Shown here piece by piece: positions 19,872 through 29,747 of a DNA stretch of 64,000 nt (position 1 is its first letter; each line of letters starts with the position of its first letter). The notes under the pieces are model-generated. The model was not told where the DNA came from. It saw nothing but the letters and a program-made list of their open reading frames with translations, and searched no databases. Made by a program: the position numbers and the translations under genes. Source of the DNA: Leptothrix discophora (lineage in GTDB: Bacteria > Pseudomonadota > Gammaproteobacteria > Burkholderiales > Burkholderiaceae_C); contig NZ_JAUZEE010000002.1 of the NCBI RefSeq assembly GCF_030705305.1, positions 88,277 to 152,276 of the forward strand. The letters are read 5' to 3'.

Positions 19872-21245
19872 GTGAGCGACCAGATCAAGTTCCTGCTGTC
19901 CGAAGACCAGATGCCCAAGGCCTGGTACAACCTGGCCGCCGACCTGCCGGTGCCGCTGCCGGCGGTGCTGCATCCCGGCACCTTGCAGCCGGTCGGCCCG
20001 GATGACCTGGCGCCGCTGTTCCCGATGGCGCTGATCCAGCAGGAAGTCTCGACCGAGCGCTACATCGACATCCCCGAGCCGGTGCGGCAGATCTTCCGCC
20101 AGTGGCGCCCCGCGCCGCTGTACCGCGCCCGCCGGCTCGAACAGGCGCTCGGCACCCCCGCGAAGATCTACTACAAGTACGAAGGCGTCAGCCCGGCCGG
20201 TTCGCACAAGCCCAACACCGCGATCCCGCAGGCCTGGTTCAACCGCGAGGCCGGCATCCGCAAGCTGACCACCGAGACCGGCGCCGGCCAATGGGGCACC
20301 TCGCTGAGCTTTGCCGGCGCGCTGTTCGGCATCGAGGTGCAGGTCTTCCAGGTCCGTGTGTCCTACGACCAGAAGCCGTACCGCCGCGCGGTGATGGAGA
20401 CCTACGGCGCACAGTGCGTGGCCTCGCCGTCGAACCTGACGCAATCGGGCCGGGCCATCCTGGCGCAGCGGCCCGATCACCCAGGCAGCCTGGGCATCGC
20501 GATCTCCGAGGCGGTCGAGCTGGCCGCGCAGCGCGAGGACACCAAGTACGCGCTTGGTTCGGTGCTCAACCACGTGCTGCTGCACCAGACCATCATCGGC
20601 GAGGAGGCGATCGCCCAGCTGGAAATGGCCGGCGATGACCCGGACGTGGTGGTCGGCTGCACGGGCGGTGGCTCGAACTTCGCCGGCATCGCCTTCCCCT
20701 TCCTGGGCCTGCAGCTGCGTGGCGGTGCCTCGGCCAAGAAGCGCCGCATCGTCGCGGTCGAGCCGGCGGCCTGCCCCAGCCTGACGCGTGGCCGGTATGC
20801 CTACGACTTCGGCGACACCGCCCACCTGACGCCGCTGACCAAGATGCACACGCTGGGCAGCACCTTCACGCCGCCGGGCTTCCATGCCGGCGGCCTGCGC
20901 TACCACGGCATGGCGCCGATGGTCTCGCACCTCAAGGAACTCGGCCTGATCGAGGCGACCGCCTACCACCAGAACGCCTGCTTCGAGGCCGGCGTGACCT
21001 TCGCCCGCGCCGAGGGCATCGTGCCGGCGCCGGAGGCCAACCACGCGGTCAAGGGCGCGATCGAGGAGGCCCTGCGCTGCAAGCGCGAGGGCCGCTCGGA
21101 GGTGATCCTGTTCAACCTGTGCGGCCACGGCCACTTCGACATGCAGGCCTACAGCGACTACTTCGCCGGCAAGCTGCAGGACCTGAACTACGACGAGTCC
21201 GAGCTGGCCATGGCGCTGGCCGGGCTGCCGTCGGTGCCGGCCTGA
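19872..21245 (+). CDS. TrpB2-type PLP-dependent tryptophan synthase beta-like protein
   Basis: A 457-residue fold-type II PLP enzyme of the TrpB-like/TrpB2 subgroup. The PLP lysine is in [14 protein letters not shown] (Lys113). [15 protein letters not shown] and the phosphate-binding loop [10 protein letters not shown] are conserved. It carries the long N-terminal extension and insertions that distinguish TrpB2 from the TrpA-bound TrpB1. It starts at GTG 19872 with GGGAG upstream. No trpA or other trp gene is adjacent. It probably makes tryptophan from indole (salvage) or acts on O-phosphoserine-like substrates; the sequence cannot decide. Confidence 0.88.
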   Translation: MSDQIKFLLSEDQMPKAWYNLAADLPVPLPAVLHPGTLQPVGPDDLAPLFPMALIQQEVSTERYIDIPEPVRQIFRQWRPAPLYRARRLEQALGTPAKIYYKYEGVSPAGSHKPNTAIPQAWFNREAGIRKLTTETGAGQWGTSLSFAGALFGIEVQVFQVRVSYDQKPYRRAVMETYGAQCVASPSNLTQSGRAILAQRPDHPGSLGIAISEAVELAAQREDTKYALGSVLNHVLLHQTIIGEEAIAQLEMAGDDPDVVVGCTGGGSNFAGIAFPFLGLQLRGGASAKKRRIVAVEPAACPSLTRGRYAYDFGDTAHLTPLTKMHTLGSTFTPPGFHAGGLRYHGMAPMVSHLKELGLIEATAYHQNACFEAGVTFARAEGIVPAPEANHAVKGAIEEALRCKREGRSEVILFNLCGHGHFDMQAYSDYFAGKLQDLNYDESELAMALAGLPSVPA

Positions 21246-21270
21246 ACGGGACGGAACGGGCCTGAAACGA

Positions 21271-21307
21271 CGCTGCCGGCATCGAGCCGGCAGCGGTCTT
21301 TCCTTTC
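21271..21307 (+). terminator. Intrinsic terminator after trpB2
   Basis: A perfect 10-bp stem CGCTGCCGGC with its complement, loop ATCGA, then the T-rich run GTCTTTCCTTT. It ends the plus-strand transcript 26 bp after the trpB2 stop and faces the end of sppA. Confidence 0.85.
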
Positions 21308-21324
21308 CGGCAGGCGAGGCCGGC

Positions 21325-22341
21325 TCAGCGCAGTTGCAGGCTCTCGAGCCTCAGCGCGCGCACCGCGCCGAAGCCGACCGAGGCGCCGAAGCGCTTGGCC
21401 AGCCGCTCGGCGACGTTCTCGTGCGGCGTGTAGTCGATGATGTTCTCGGCCTTCACGACCTCGCGGGCAACGTAGTCCAGGTTGCCCAGGCCGTCGGCCA
21501 GGCCGAGCTTGACGGCTTCCTCGCCGTTCCAGAACAGGCCGGAGAAGGTCTCGGGCGTTTCCTTGAGCTTCTCGCCGCGTCCCTTGCGGACCACGTCGAT
21601 GAACTGCTGGTGGATCTGGTCGATCATGGCCTGGGCCAGCGCGCGCTGGCGTTCCGACAGCGGCGAGTACGGATCGAGCATGCCCTTGTTCTCGCCGGCG
21701 GTGATCAGGCGGCGTTCGACGCCGAGCTTGTCCATCAGGCCGGTGAAGCCGAAGCCGTCCATCAGCACGCCGATCGAGCCGACGATCGACGCCTTGTCGA
21801 CATAGATCGCGTCTGCCGCAGCCGCCACGTAGTAAGCGCCCGAGGCGCAGCTTTCCTCGACCACGACATACACCTGCTTGTCGTGCAGCGACTTCAGGCG
21901 CCGGATCTCGTCGTGGATGATGCCGGCCTGCACCGGACTGCCGCCCGGCGAGTTGATGCGGATGACGACGGCGCGGGCGCCGACGTCCTCGAAGGCGCTC
22001 TTCAGGCCCGAGAGCATCACCTCGGCGCTGGCGACGGTGTCGGGGGCGATCTCGCCGCGCAGTTCGACCAGCGCGGTGTGCGGGCCGCTCGGCGCGCTGG
22101 TCGACGCGTTCTGGGTCAGCAGGCCCCAGACCAGCGCCGCGAAGGCGGCCAGCCAGCCCAGCCGGATCAGCAGGTTCCAGCGCCGCGCGCTGCGGCGGTC
22201 CTTCAGGTAGTCCTGCGCGAACTGCTCGATCAGGGCTTCGCTGGCGCTGCGGGCGGGTGCTGCCGTCACGGGCGCGGGCGCCGGGGCAGCGTCCGAGGGG
22301 GTGGCGCCGCGGTCGGGCGTGTTGGGAGAGTCGGGGTACAT
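21325..22341 (-). CDS. sppA: Signal peptide peptidase SppA-type S49 protease
   Basis: A 338-residue membrane protease. The cytoplasmic N-terminus is Ala/Pro-rich, and one membrane helix (RWNLLIRLGWLAAFAALVWGLL) spans about 77-98. The S49 domain follows: INSPGGSPVQAG, the nucleophile serine in VEESCASGAYYVAAAAD, KASIVGSIGVLMDGFGF, and the likely catalytic Lys in TAGENKGMLDPYSP. It is the short, single-domain form. The start ATG 22341 (MYPDSPNTP) was chosen over the upstream open frame, which overlaps the Rieske intergenic gap. It would degrade signal peptides left in the membrane. Confidence 0.92.
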   Translation of the reverse strand: MYPDSPNTPDRGATPSDAAPAPAPVTAAPARSASEALIEQFAQDYLKDRRSARRWNLLIRLGWLAAFAALVWGLLTQNASTSAPSGPHTALVELRGEIAPDTVASAEVMLSGLKSAFEDVGARAVVIRINSPGGSPVQAGIIHDEIRRLKSLHDKQVYVVVEESCASGAYYVAAAADAIYVDKASIVGSIGVLMDGFGFTGLMDKLGVERRLITAGENKGMLDPYSPLSERQRALAQAMIDQIHQQFIDVVRKGRGEKLKETPETFSGLFWNGEEAVKLGLADGLGNLDYVAREVVKAENIIDYTPHENVAERLAKRFGASVGFGAVRALRLESLQLR

Positions 22342-22373
22342 CGGGGCTCCGTGCGGCGCGGGCCGCAGGCAGG

Positions 22374-22772
22374 TCAGGCGCCGAAGGCGGGCGCGAGTTC
22401 GGCCTGAGGATACCAATACACCTCGCCGTCACGCTCCTCGACGCGCAGCGGCTTCAGGCGCTTGCCGACGCAGGGGCCGCCGACGCACTGGCCGTTGCGC
22501 GGCTCGTACGCGGCGCCGTGGATCGAGCAGATGATCCAGCGCCGGTCGTCGTCCAGGAAGCGGCCTTCCTGCCAGTCCATTTCGGTGGGCACGTGGGCGC
22601 AGCGGTTGATGTAGCCCACCGGCTTGCCATCGAAGCGCAGCACGAAGCCGCGCACCGGCTGGCCGTATTCCAGCAGGTCGAAGACATGGGCCAGGCCGCC
22701 GTCCTCGAGGTCGGCGGCGGCGCACAGGCGCTCGGGCGGATGCGGGGCCGGGGCGGGGTCAGGAGCGGTCAT
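22374..22772 (-). CDS. Rieske [2Fe-2S] ferredoxin-like protein
   Basis: A 132-residue soluble protein with one Rieske cluster. Ligands are Cys-x-His in INRCAHVPTEMDW and Cys-x2-His in WIICSIHGAAYEP, about 24 residues apart. The latter motif is followed by GQCVGGPCVGKRLKPL. It has no membrane anchor or catalytic domain, so it is an electron carrier or a partner of an oxygenase. In Burkholderiales this small gene commonly lies between the HAD phosphatase and sppA, as here. Confidence 0.9.
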   Translation of the reverse strand: MTAPDPAPAPHPPERLCAAADLEDGGLAHVFDLLEYGQPVRGFVLRFDGKPVGYINRCAHVPTEMDWQEGRFLDDDRRWIICSIHGAAYEPRNGQCVGGPCVGKRLKPLRVEERDGEVYWYPQAELAPAFGA

Positions 22773-22796
22773 GGACGGGGTCGGGATCGGATCGGT

Positions 22797-23450
22797 TCAG
22801 GCGTGGCGCTGCAGCCAGTCGTGCAGCTCCTGCACGCTGTGGGCGACCACCAGCGGGTCGTGTGCCTGCAGCTCGGCCGGCTCGTGCGCGCCGTAGGCGA
22901 CCGCGACGGCGGCGGTGCCGGCGTTCTTCGCGAGCATCAGGTCGTGGCTGGTGTCGCCGACCATCAGCGTGCGCTCGGGCGGCACGTCCAGCTCGGCCAT
23001 CAGTTCCTGCAGCATCTGGGGATGCGGCTTGGAGCGGGTCTCGTCGGCGGTGCGGGTGGCGTCGAACCAGCGTCGCAGGTCGGCGGCGTCGAGCGCCTCG
23101 TCCAGCCCGCGCCGGCTCTTGCCGGTGGCGACCGCGAGCTGGTGCTGGCGGCTGCGCAGGCTCTCCAGAAGCTCGGGCACGCCCTGGAACAGCGTGATCG
23201 CGTGCTGCTCGCGGAAGTAGTGGTGGCGGTAGCGCAGACCCAACTCCGGGTAGCGCTCGACCGGCAGCGCGGGCACCGCGCGCTGAAGCGCGTCCTGCAG
23301 GCCCAGGCCGATGACGTGGGCGGCCTGCTGGTCGCTCGGCACGGCGGCACCCAGGTCGCGGCAGGCGGCCTGGATGCTGCGGACGATCAACGCGGTGGAG
23401 TCGAACAGGGTGCCATCCCAGTCGAAGACGATGAGGTCGTAGCGGCGCAT
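22797..23450 (-). CDS. HAD-superfamily phosphatase, phosphoglycolate phosphatase-like
   Basis: A 217-residue HAD hydrolase. Motif I is FDWDGTLFDS with nucleophile Asp10 and Asp12. Motif II is LAVATGKSRRG. Motif III/IV shows Lys in RSKPHPQML and LMVGDTSHDLMLAKNAG. The cap is the helical subclass I type between motifs I and II. It resembles Gph/YqaB-type enzymes that remove 2-phosphoglycolate or similar phosphates, but the substrate is not fixed. It is five bases upstream of the end of rluC in the same direction, suggesting an operon rluC-HAD-Rieske-sppA. Confidence 0.9.
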   Translation of the reverse strand: MRRYDLIVFDWDGTLFDSTALIVRSIQAACRDLGAAVPSDQQAAHVIGLGLQDALQRAVPALPVERYPELGLRYRHHYFREQHAITLFQGVPELLESLRSRQHQLAVATGKSRRGLDEALDAADLRRWFDATRTADETRSKPHPQMLQELMAELDVPPERTLMVGDTSHDLMLAKNAGTAAVAVAYGAHEPAELQAHDPLVVAHSVQELHDWLQRHA

Positions 23451-23455
23451 GGCGT

Positions 23456-24625
23456 TCAGGCGGTGGAGGGCGACGCAGGCGTCGCGAGGCGGGCCAGCAG
23501 TGTCGCGCAGTCCTCGGGCAGCGGCGTGGCCAGCTCGATCCGTGCCCCGCTGTCGGGGTGGTCGAAGGCGAGTCGGCGGGCATGCAGGAACATGCGGCCG
23601 AAGCGCAGACCGGCGACGGCCTCGCCGCGCGCCATCGCGCGGTTGACGGCGAAGTCGCCGTACTTGTCGTCGCCGACGATCGGGTGACCGGCCTGCTGCA
23701 GGTGGACGCGGATCTGGTGCGTGCGGCCGGTCTTGATCGTCACGTCCAGCAGCGTGTAGCCGCCCGCACGCTGCACCACCCGCACCAGCGAGATCGAGCG
23801 CCGGCCGTCCGGATGGTCCGCCGCCACCGCGTGCACGCGCCGCTCGCCCTCGCCGTCGAGCGTCTTGTGCAGCGCCACGTCGATGACCTTGAGCGACTCG
23901 GGCCAGTCGCCGATCACCAGCGCGGCGTAGGTCTTGCCGGTGTCGCGCTGGCGGAACTGGTCCTGCAGCTTCGTGAGGGCGCTGCGCTTCTTGGCCACCA
24001 GCAGGATGCCGGAGGTCTCCTTGTCGAGCCGGTGCACGAGTTCGAGGAACTTCGCGGTCGGCCGGGCCCGGCGCAGCTGCTCGATCACGCCGAAGCTGAC
24101 GCCCGAACCGCCGTGCACCGCAACCCCGGCCGGCTTGGCGATCGCCAGCAGGTGCTCGTCCTCGAACACGACCGGGAACTCGCGCGGCGGCACCCGGCCG
24201 GCGGCTTCGGCGGCCACGGCCGGGTCGGCCAGCCGCAGCGGCGGCACGCGCACCACGTCGCCGCTGACCACGCGGGTGTCGGCGCTGGCGCGGCCCTTGT
24301 TCACGCGGACCTCGCCGCTGCGGATGATCCGGTAGACCAACGTCTTGGGCGCGCCCTTGAGTTCGCGCATCAGGTAGTTGTCCAGCCGCTGGCCTTCACC
24401 GGCCTCGTCGACGACGAACTGGCGCACCTGCGCGGTCGCGGCGACGGCTGGCGCCGCCACGGCGGCGGGCGGTGCCGGACGCGCCGGTGCGGCCCTCGCT
24501 TCGGTTCGAGCGGGCGCAGCCGGCTTCGCGCCCCGCACGGCGGTCGGCGCGGCCCTGGGCGTTTTCCGGGCGGTTCGTGAACCACCGGAACGCGGGGACT
24601 TGGCCCCTATAATCCTCTGCACCAC
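23456..24625 (-). CDS. rluC: 23S rRNA pseudouridine(955/2504/2580) synthase RluC
   Basis: RluA-family pseudouridine synthase. An S4 RNA-binding domain (GQRLDNYLMRELKGAPKTLV...GEVRVNKGRA) precedes the catalytic domain. The catalytic Asp is in FLELVHRLDKETSGILLVAKK, and KTGRTHQIRVHLQQAGHPI is the conserved substrate block. The start is uncertain. GTG 24625 gives 389 residues with an Ala/Pro-rich head and no Shine-Dalgarno. GTG 24427 gives a 323-residue protein, closer to family length. It is divergent from rne, the same pairing as in E. coli. Confidence 0.9.
   Translation of the reverse strand: MVQRIIGAKSPRSGGSRTARKTPRAAPTAVRGAKPAAPARTEARAAPARPAPPAAVAAPAVAATAQVRQFVVDEAGEGQRLDNYLMRELKGAPKTLVYRIIRSGEVRVNKGRASADTRVVSGDVVRVPPLRLADPAVAAEAAGRVPPREFPVVFEDEHLLAIAKPAGVAVHGGSGVSFGVIEQLRRARPTAKFLELVHRLDKETSGILLVAKKRSALTKLQDQFRQRDTGKTYAALVIGDWPESLKVIDVALHKTLDGEGERRVHAVAADHPDGRRSISLVRVVQRAGGYTLLDVTIKTGRTHQIRVHLQQAGHPIVGDDKYGDFAVNRAMARGEAVAGLRFGRMFLHARRLAFDHPDSGARIELATPLPEDCATLLARLATPASPSTA
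24608..24613 (+). promoter_or_regulatory. Candidate rne -10 element
   Basis: A consensus TATAAT on the plus strand, directed at rne. The -35 region is poor (CCGGAA at 17 bp). If used, transcription would begin near 24620 and the rne message would carry a leader of about 810 nt. It overlaps the presumed start of rluC on the other strand. Confidence 0.5.
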
Positions 24626-25430
24626 GTTCGTGTTGTAAGTGTTTGATTTGTCTGAGTTTAGCGGCGCGCATCGCGTCGCGGACCGACGGCCAACGGCCCG
24701 GGTCGCCTGAAGAGCGGCAGCCCGGACCGGCCTGCCCGATGACGACACCTGCGGCGCGGCGAGGGATGGCGCACCGGTTCGACCCCTCCGTCCGAGACCG
24801 GCCCGGTGCACCGACAACGATGATGCAGCGCGCCGCTGCGACCCTGGTTCCGTCTCCCAAGGTGAGCCGGTGGAGGGTCCGGCGACGCGCCAGGGACCTC
24901 GCGGTCAGATCCCCCAAGTCAAGGTTTTTCAAGCCGCAGCCCTCGGGCTGGCGGGATGTCCCGGAAGTGCTGGGACGCCCGACAGCACCGGTCGCTGCGG
25001 TGAGCAGGTCGACGAACAAGCTGCCGAAGATGGCCGCAACCACTCCAACCCCCCACGCACCCGATCCCCGCGCCTTGCGCGCCGGACGGGTTGCTGCCCG
25101 GATCGCGCCGACTCGGCACGGCCCGGGCGATGGCTGTCCGCTGCGCCACGCGCGCGGCGCGGCAGTCGGGCTGGATTGCGCTGACGCCATGGTGGACCGT
25201 TCGTTCGACGGCGCGCCAACGCTGCGCGGCTGAGGCCTCCGGCCTCTTGCGGAAGCCGGCTTCGTCCGGCGCCCGGCCACGCAGTCCAGGGCGATTCCTT
25301 CTCGGTCGGACTGCGACGTTCTCGTGCATCGCGACGTCGTCGCGTGCGCACCTGCGGGTGCGGATGCGGCGGTTCGATTGGATGATGCGACCGCCCACCC
25401 CCCGGCGGCGCAGGCACGAGAGGAGTACGC
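24626..25430 (+). promoter_or_regulatory. Long rluC-rne intergenic region, probable structured rne leader
   Basis: About 800 bases without a credible gene. It begins AT-rich (24630-24663) and then becomes GC-rich. Near rne it holds several short perfect hairpins: GAGGCC/GGCCTC at about 25232-25246, GCCGG/CCGGC at about 25255-25270, CGCGAC/GTCGCG at about 25330-25344 and GCACC/GGTGC at about 25348-25361. In E. coli the rne leader (about 360 nt) lets RNase E control its own message through such hairpins; this region could do the same by analogy. A GAGAGGAG Shine-Dalgarno ends it. Confidence 0.55.
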
Positions 25431-28400
25431 ATGAAACGCATGCTGATCAATGCCACGCAGCCCGAAGAGCGGCGCCTGGCGATCGTCGACGGCCAGAAGC
25501 TTCTCGACTTCGAGACCGAGATCGAGGGCCGCGAACAGCGCAAGGGCAACATCTACAAGGCCGTCGTGACGCGCGTCGAGCCGTCGCTCGAAGCCTGTTT
25601 CGTCGATTACGGCGAGGACCGCCACGGCTTCCTGCCGTTCAAGGAAATCGCCCGCACCTACTTCAAGGAAGGCGTCCCGGTCCGCGACGCCAAGATCCAG
25701 GACGTCATCGCCAATGGCCAGGAGCTGCTGGTCCAGGTCGAGAAGGAAGAGCGCGGCAACAAGGGCGCGGCGCTGACGACCTTCGTCAGCCTGGCCGGTC
25801 GCTACCTGGTCCTGATGCCCAACAACCCGCGCGGCGGTGGCGTGTCGCGCCGCATCGAGGGCGAGGACCGTGAGGAGCTCAAGGAGAACCTCGAGCAGCT
25901 CGAATACCCCAAGGGCATGAGCCTGATCGCGCGCACCGCCGGCATCGGCCGCAGCGCCGAGGAGCTGCAGTGGGACCTCAACTACATGCTCAAGCTCTGG
26001 ACCGCCATCGATGAGGCGTCCAAGGGCGGCAAGGGTGCGTTCCTGATCTACCAGGAGTCGTCGCTGGTGATTCGCGCGATCCGCGACTACTTCACCGCCG
26101 ACATCGGCGAGATCCTGATCGACACGGACGACATCTACGAGCAGGCCAAGCAGTTCATGCTGCACGTGATGCCCGACACCGCGAACCGCGTGAAGCGCTA
26201 CCGCGATGACGCGCCGCTGTTCAGCCGCTTCCAGATCGAGCACCAGATCGAGACCGCGTTCTCGCGCACGGTCCACCTGCCCTCGGGCGGCGCGATCGTG
26301 ATCGACCACACCGAGGCGCTGGTCGCCGTGGACGTCAACTCGGCCCGCGCCACCCGTGGCGGCGACATCGAGGAGACCGCCACGCGCACCAACCTCGAGG
26401 CCGCCGACGAGATCGCCCGCCAGTGCCGGCTCCGGGACCTGGGCGGCCTGATCGTGGTCGACTTCATCGACATGGAGGAGAGCAAGAACCGCCGCGAGGT
26501 CGAGACCCGCCTGCGCGACGCGCTGCGCACCGACCGTGCCCGCGTGCAGTTCAGCTCGATCAGCAAGTTCGGCCTGCTCGAACTCAGCCGCCAGCGCCTG
26601 CGCCCGGCGCTTAGCGAGGGCAACCACATCACCTGCCCGCGCTGCAACGGCACCGGCCACATCCGCGACACCGAGTCTTCCGCGCTGCAGATCCTGCGCA
26701 TCATCCAGGAAGAGGCGATGAAGGAAGGCACGGCCGCCGTGCACGTGCAGGTGCCGGTCGAGGTGACCAGCTTCCTGCTCAACGAGAAGCGCACCGAGAT
26801 CACCAAGATCGAGCTGAAGCAGCGCACCACCGTGCTGCTGGTGCCGAACCGCCACCTCGAGACGCCGAACTACAAGCTCGAGCGCCTGCGCCACGACGAC
26901 CCGCGTCTGGAGAACCTGCAGGCCAGCTACACGATGATCGAGGAGCCGGAGGAGGAAGTCGGCATCACCCGTCGTCGCGACGCCAGCGAGCGTGGCAAGG
27001 CCAAGCAGGAGCCGCTGATCAAGGGCGTGCTGCCCGACCAGCCGGCCCCGGTTGCCGCGCCCAAGCCCGAGCCGGTGCCTGCACCGGTCGCGGCGGCGCC
27101 TGCACCCGCACCGGCTCCGGTGGCGGCACCGGCCCCGGCTCCGGCCGAGGCGGGCGGAGGCTTCTTCGGCTTCATCCGCAAGCTGTTCGGCGGCGCCCCG
27201 GCCGCGGCACCGGTCGCGGCCCCGGCTGCGGCCGAGCCGGCCAGCGGTGCCAAGGAAGTGGCCAAGGACGGCAAGGAAGCCCGTGGCGAGCGCGGCGGTG
27301 ACCGCGGTCGCGCCGGCCAGGGCGGCCGTGGCGGCGATCGTCGCCGGGGCGAACGCGGTGGTGAGCGCGGTGGTGAGCGCGGTGGTGAGCGCGGCAGCGA
27401 ACGTGGCGCCGAGCGCGGCGAACGTGGTGAACGCAGCGAACGCGGCGCCGATGCCGCCAAGGCCGAGGGCCGTGAAGGTGGTCGTCGTGGCGAGCGTGGC
27501 GATCGCCCGGAGCGCGCCGAGCGTGGCCAGGAGCGCAGCGGCGATCGGGCCGAGCGCGCCGAGCGTGGTGAGCGTGGTGAGCGCGGCGACCGCGGCGAGC
27601 GCCGTGAACGGGGCGAGCGTGGCGAGAGCCGTGCCCCGCGCGCCGAGCTGAACGCGAACCTTGCCGCTGGCGACAACCTGGCCGTCGACCTGTCGGCCCA
27701 GGCGCTGGTCGATGCCGGCGGCGCGCCGGTGGCGGGCGAGACGGTCGAGCAGGGCAACGAGCGGCGTCGCCGCCGGGGCCGTGGCGGCCGGCGTGACCGC
27801 GAGGAAGGCCGTGCCGACGGCGCCGAGGGCATCGACAACGTCGACACCCAGGCCCCGAACGACGCGGTGGAAGCCGGCGCCGAGGCAGCGGCCGAAGGCC
27901 GTGGCGATGCGCAGGCGGCCGAAGGCGAAGGCGCCGACGGCAACCGCGAAGGCCGTCGCCGTCGCCGTGGTCGTGGTCGCAACCGCGAAGGTGGCGAGGC
28001 CGGCGAGGCCGGCGAGAACGGTGACAACGGCGAGATGAACGCCGAACAGGTCGCCGATGCCGGCGCCGAACCGGTGACCGAATCCGTCGCCGATGTCGTC
28101 CACGCAGAGCCGGTCGTGGCTGCCGAGCCGGTCCCTTCGCCGGTCGCCTCGCCGGTCGCCGAGCCGGCCGTGGCCTCCGCTCCGGCCGCGCCCGCGCCGC
28201 TGGTGATCGAGGCCGCGCCGGTCGCGCCGACACCGGTCGTCGCGGTCGCCCAGCCCTTCGTGCTGCCGATCGCCACGCTGGCCGCGCTGGCCCGCGATGC
28301 GGGTCTGGAGTGGATCAACAGCGACGCCGACAAGGTCCGCACGGTCCAGGAGGCGATTGCCCGCGAGCCCCGGCCGGTGCATGTGCCGCGCGAGATCAAG

Positions 28401-28487
28401 CCGGTCGTGCTGCTCGACGAGGGTCCGCTGATCCTGGTCGAGACGCGCCGCGATCTGGCCAGCGTCAAGCTGCCGTTCGAAGGCTGA
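25431..28487 (+). CDS. rne: Ribonuclease E
   Basis: A 1018-residue endoribonuclease, core of the RNA degradosome. An S1 domain (about 35-125) is followed by the 5' sensor and DNase I-like catalytic domain. The catalytic Asp301 is in [18 protein letters not shown] and Asp344 in [13 protein letters not shown]. The Zn-link CPRCNGTG is at 402-409. After about residue 530 the protein is disordered: an Ala/Pro tract, an amphipathic [12 protein letters not shown] (about 577-588) resembling the E. coli membrane-binding helix, an Arg/Gly/Glu repeat region (about 617-740), and an Arg-rich [10 protein letters not shown] tract. It ends [20 protein letters not shown]. Start ATG 25431 has a strong GAGAGGAG. 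Confidence 0.97.
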   Translation: MKRMLINATQPEERRLAIVDGQKLLDFETEIEGREQRKGNIYKAVVTRVEPSLEACFVDYGEDRHGFLPFKEIARTYFKEGVPVRDAKIQDVIANGQELLVQVEKEERGNKGAALTTFVSLAGRYLVLMPNNPRGGGVSRRIEGEDREELKENLEQLEYPKGMSLIARTAGIGRSAEELQWDLNYMLKLWTAIDEASKGGKGAFLIYQESSLVIRAIRDYFTADIGEILIDTDDIYEQAKQFMLHVMPDTANRVKRYRDDAPLFSRFQIEHQIETAFSRTVHLPSGGAIVIDHTEALVAVDVNSARATRGGDIEETATRTNLEAADEIARQCRLRDLGGLIVVDFIDMEESKNRREVETRLRDALRTDRARVQFSSISKFGLLELSRQRLRPALSEGNHITCPRCNGTGHIRDTESSALQILRIIQEEAMKEGTAAVHVQVPVEVTSFLLNEKRTEITKIELKQRTTVLLVPNRHLETPNYKLERLRHDDPRLENLQASYTMIEEPEEEVGITRRRDASERGKAKQEPLIKGVLPDQPAPVAAPKPEPVPAPVAAAPAPAPAPVAAPAPAPAEAGGGFFGFIRKLFGGAPAAAPVAAPAAAEPASGAKEVAKDGKEARGERGGDRGRAGQGGRGGDRRRGERGGERGGERGGERGSERGAERGERGERSERGADAAKAEGREGGRRGERGDRPERAERGQERSGDRAERAERGERGERGDRGERRERGERGESRAPRAELNANLAAGDNLAVDLSAQALVDAGGAPVAGETVEQGNERRRRRGRGGRRDREEGRADGAEGIDNVDTQAPNDAVEAGAEAAAEGRGDAQAAEGEGADGNREGRRRRRGRGRNREGGEAGEAGENGDNGEMNAEQVADAGAEPVTESVADVVHAEPVVAAEPVPSPVASPVAEPAVASAPAAPAPLVIEAAPVAPTPVVAVAQPFVLPIATLAALARDAGLEWINSDADKVRTVQEAIAREPRPVHVPREIKPVVLLDEGPLILVETRRDLASVKLPFEG
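27350..27396 (+). repeat. 12-bp tandem repeat in rne encoding Gly-Glu-Arg-Gly
   Basis: The unit GGTGAGCGCGGT repeats about three times head to tail with a diverged flanking copy, giving [12 protein letters not shown]. Similar but degenerate units continue to about 27640. It is a site where copy number could vary between strains. Confidence 0.75.
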
Positions 28488-28536
28488 CCGCAAAGATCGG
28501 CCCGGGTGGCGTGAGCCGCCCGGCGCTGGCATGCAG

Positions 28537-28575
28537 AACGCGCCGCGCGGGTGACCGCTGCGGCGCGTTGTCGTT
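28537..28575. terminator. Hairpin between convergent rne and nagZ
   Basis: A perfect 10-bp stem AACGCGCCGC/GCGGCGCGTT encloses a smaller GCGG/CCGC hairpin. On the plus strand it is followed by GTCGTTG, a weak T-run. It lies between the stops of rne and nagZ and may serve both. Confidence 0.55.
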
Positions 28576-28603
28576 GGGGGGAGCGCCAGACCGGCGCCGT
28601 GGC

Positions 28604-29740
28604 TCAGCCGGCCGCGGCGTCCTCGTCGTCTGCGGCCAGCTGGACGACCCGTTCCAGCGCACGCTGGTAGTCGCCGTCGTGCATCAGCTCGTCCCAGGGC
28701 AGCGGCGCCGTCTGCGGCAGCAGGCGCTGACGGCGGTCCTCGCTGTCCGGATCGGGTGCCCACAGGCCGTCCTGCTCGGCCTCGTCGAGGTTGTCCAGCA
28801 GCGTGTCGAGCGTGCGACCGCCGTCGATCGGGGACTGGTTGCAGACCAGCGCCAGGTCGCAGCCGGCCTGCAGCGCCTGCATCACCGCCTCGGTCATGGT
28901 CAGCGTGCCATCGGGCTCGCTGCCGCGCAGGCCGGGCACGCGGCGGGCGGCGGCCATGCCCAGGTCGTCGCTGAAGACCGCGCCCGCAAATCCGAGCCGG
29001 TCGCGCAACACGTCTTCCAGCCAGATGCTCGAGAAGCCGGCCGGCCGCGCGTCGACCTGCGGGTAGGTCACGTGCGCGGGCATGACCGCGCGCAGGCAGG
29101 TCGTGAGGTGGGCGTAGGGCAGGGCATCGTCGGCCAGGATCGCATCCAGGCTGCGTTCGTCGATGGCGCTGGCCACGTGGGTGTCGGCGCGGGCCCAGCC
29201 GTGGCCGGGGAAATGCTTGCCGCAGTTGGCCATGCCGGTCTGCAGCAGGCCCAGCGCCAGGCTGCGTGCCAGCACCGTGACGACGCGTGGATCGCGGCCG
29301 AAGGCGCGCGTCCCGATCACGTCGCTGCGGCCGTGGTCGAGGTCCAGGACTGGCGTGAAGCTCAGGTCGACGCCGCAGGCGCGCAGCTCGGCGCCGAGCA
29401 CATGGCCGATCGCGGTCGCCGCTTCCATCGCCTCAAGCGCGCCGCTGCCGGGCTGGCCGGGCGCGTCGCGCAGCCAGCGTCGGCCCAGCAGGCCCATGGC
29501 CGGCAGCGGCGTGTAGCCGTCGTCGCGGAAACGCTGGACCCGGCCGCCCTCGTGGTCGACGGCGACCAGCAGGTCGGGCCGCAGGTCCTTCATCTCGGCC
29601 ACCAGCCGCGTCAGCGCGGCCCGGCCGGTCCAGTTGCGGGTGAACAGGATGACGCCGCCGACACGCGGGTGGCCCAGGCGGCGGCGGTCGTGCTCGTCCA
29701 GCGCGGGGCCGGCGATGTCGATGATGAGCGGTGCGTGCAT
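28604..29740 (-). CDS. nagZ: Beta-N-acetylhexosaminidase NagZ
   Basis: A 378-residue cytoplasmic GH3 enzyme that removes GlcNAc from anhydromuropeptides in cell-wall recycling. The family signature is NCGKHFPGHGWARADTH, with the catalytic His dyad region. AVDHEGGRVQRF binds the sugar, and the nucleophile Asp is in AVFSDDLGMAAA. No signal peptide. The C-terminus is acidic (ADDEDAAAG). It is last in the acpS-nagZ end of the long minus-strand gene train, eight bases after acpS. Confidence 0.95.
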   Translation of the reverse strand: MHAPLIIDIAGPALDEHDRRRLGHPRVGGVILFTRNWTGRAALTRLVAEMKDLRPDLLVAVDHEGGRVQRFRDDGYTPLPAMGLLGRRWLRDAPGQPGSGALEAMEAATAIGHVLGAELRACGVDLSFTPVLDLDHGRSDVIGTRAFGRDPRVVTVLARSLALGLLQTGMANCGKHFPGHGWARADTHVASAIDERSLDAILADDALPYAHLTTCLRAVMPAHVTYPQVDARPAGFSSIWLEDVLRDRLGFAGAVFSDDLGMAAARRVPGLRGSEPDGTLTMTEAVMQALQAGCDLALVCNQSPIDGGRTLDTLLDNLDEAEQDGLWAPDPDSEDRRQRLLPQTAPLPWDELMHDGDYQRALERVVQLAADDEDAAAG

Positions 29741-29747
29741 GGCGGTT

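Noticed and set aside
24396..28763. A 1455-codon open frame on the minus strand opposite rne
   Set aside because: It mirrors the high-GC third-position bias of rne, is low-complexity (Ala/Arg/Gly-rich) and has no family motif. rne is certain, so this is a shadow.
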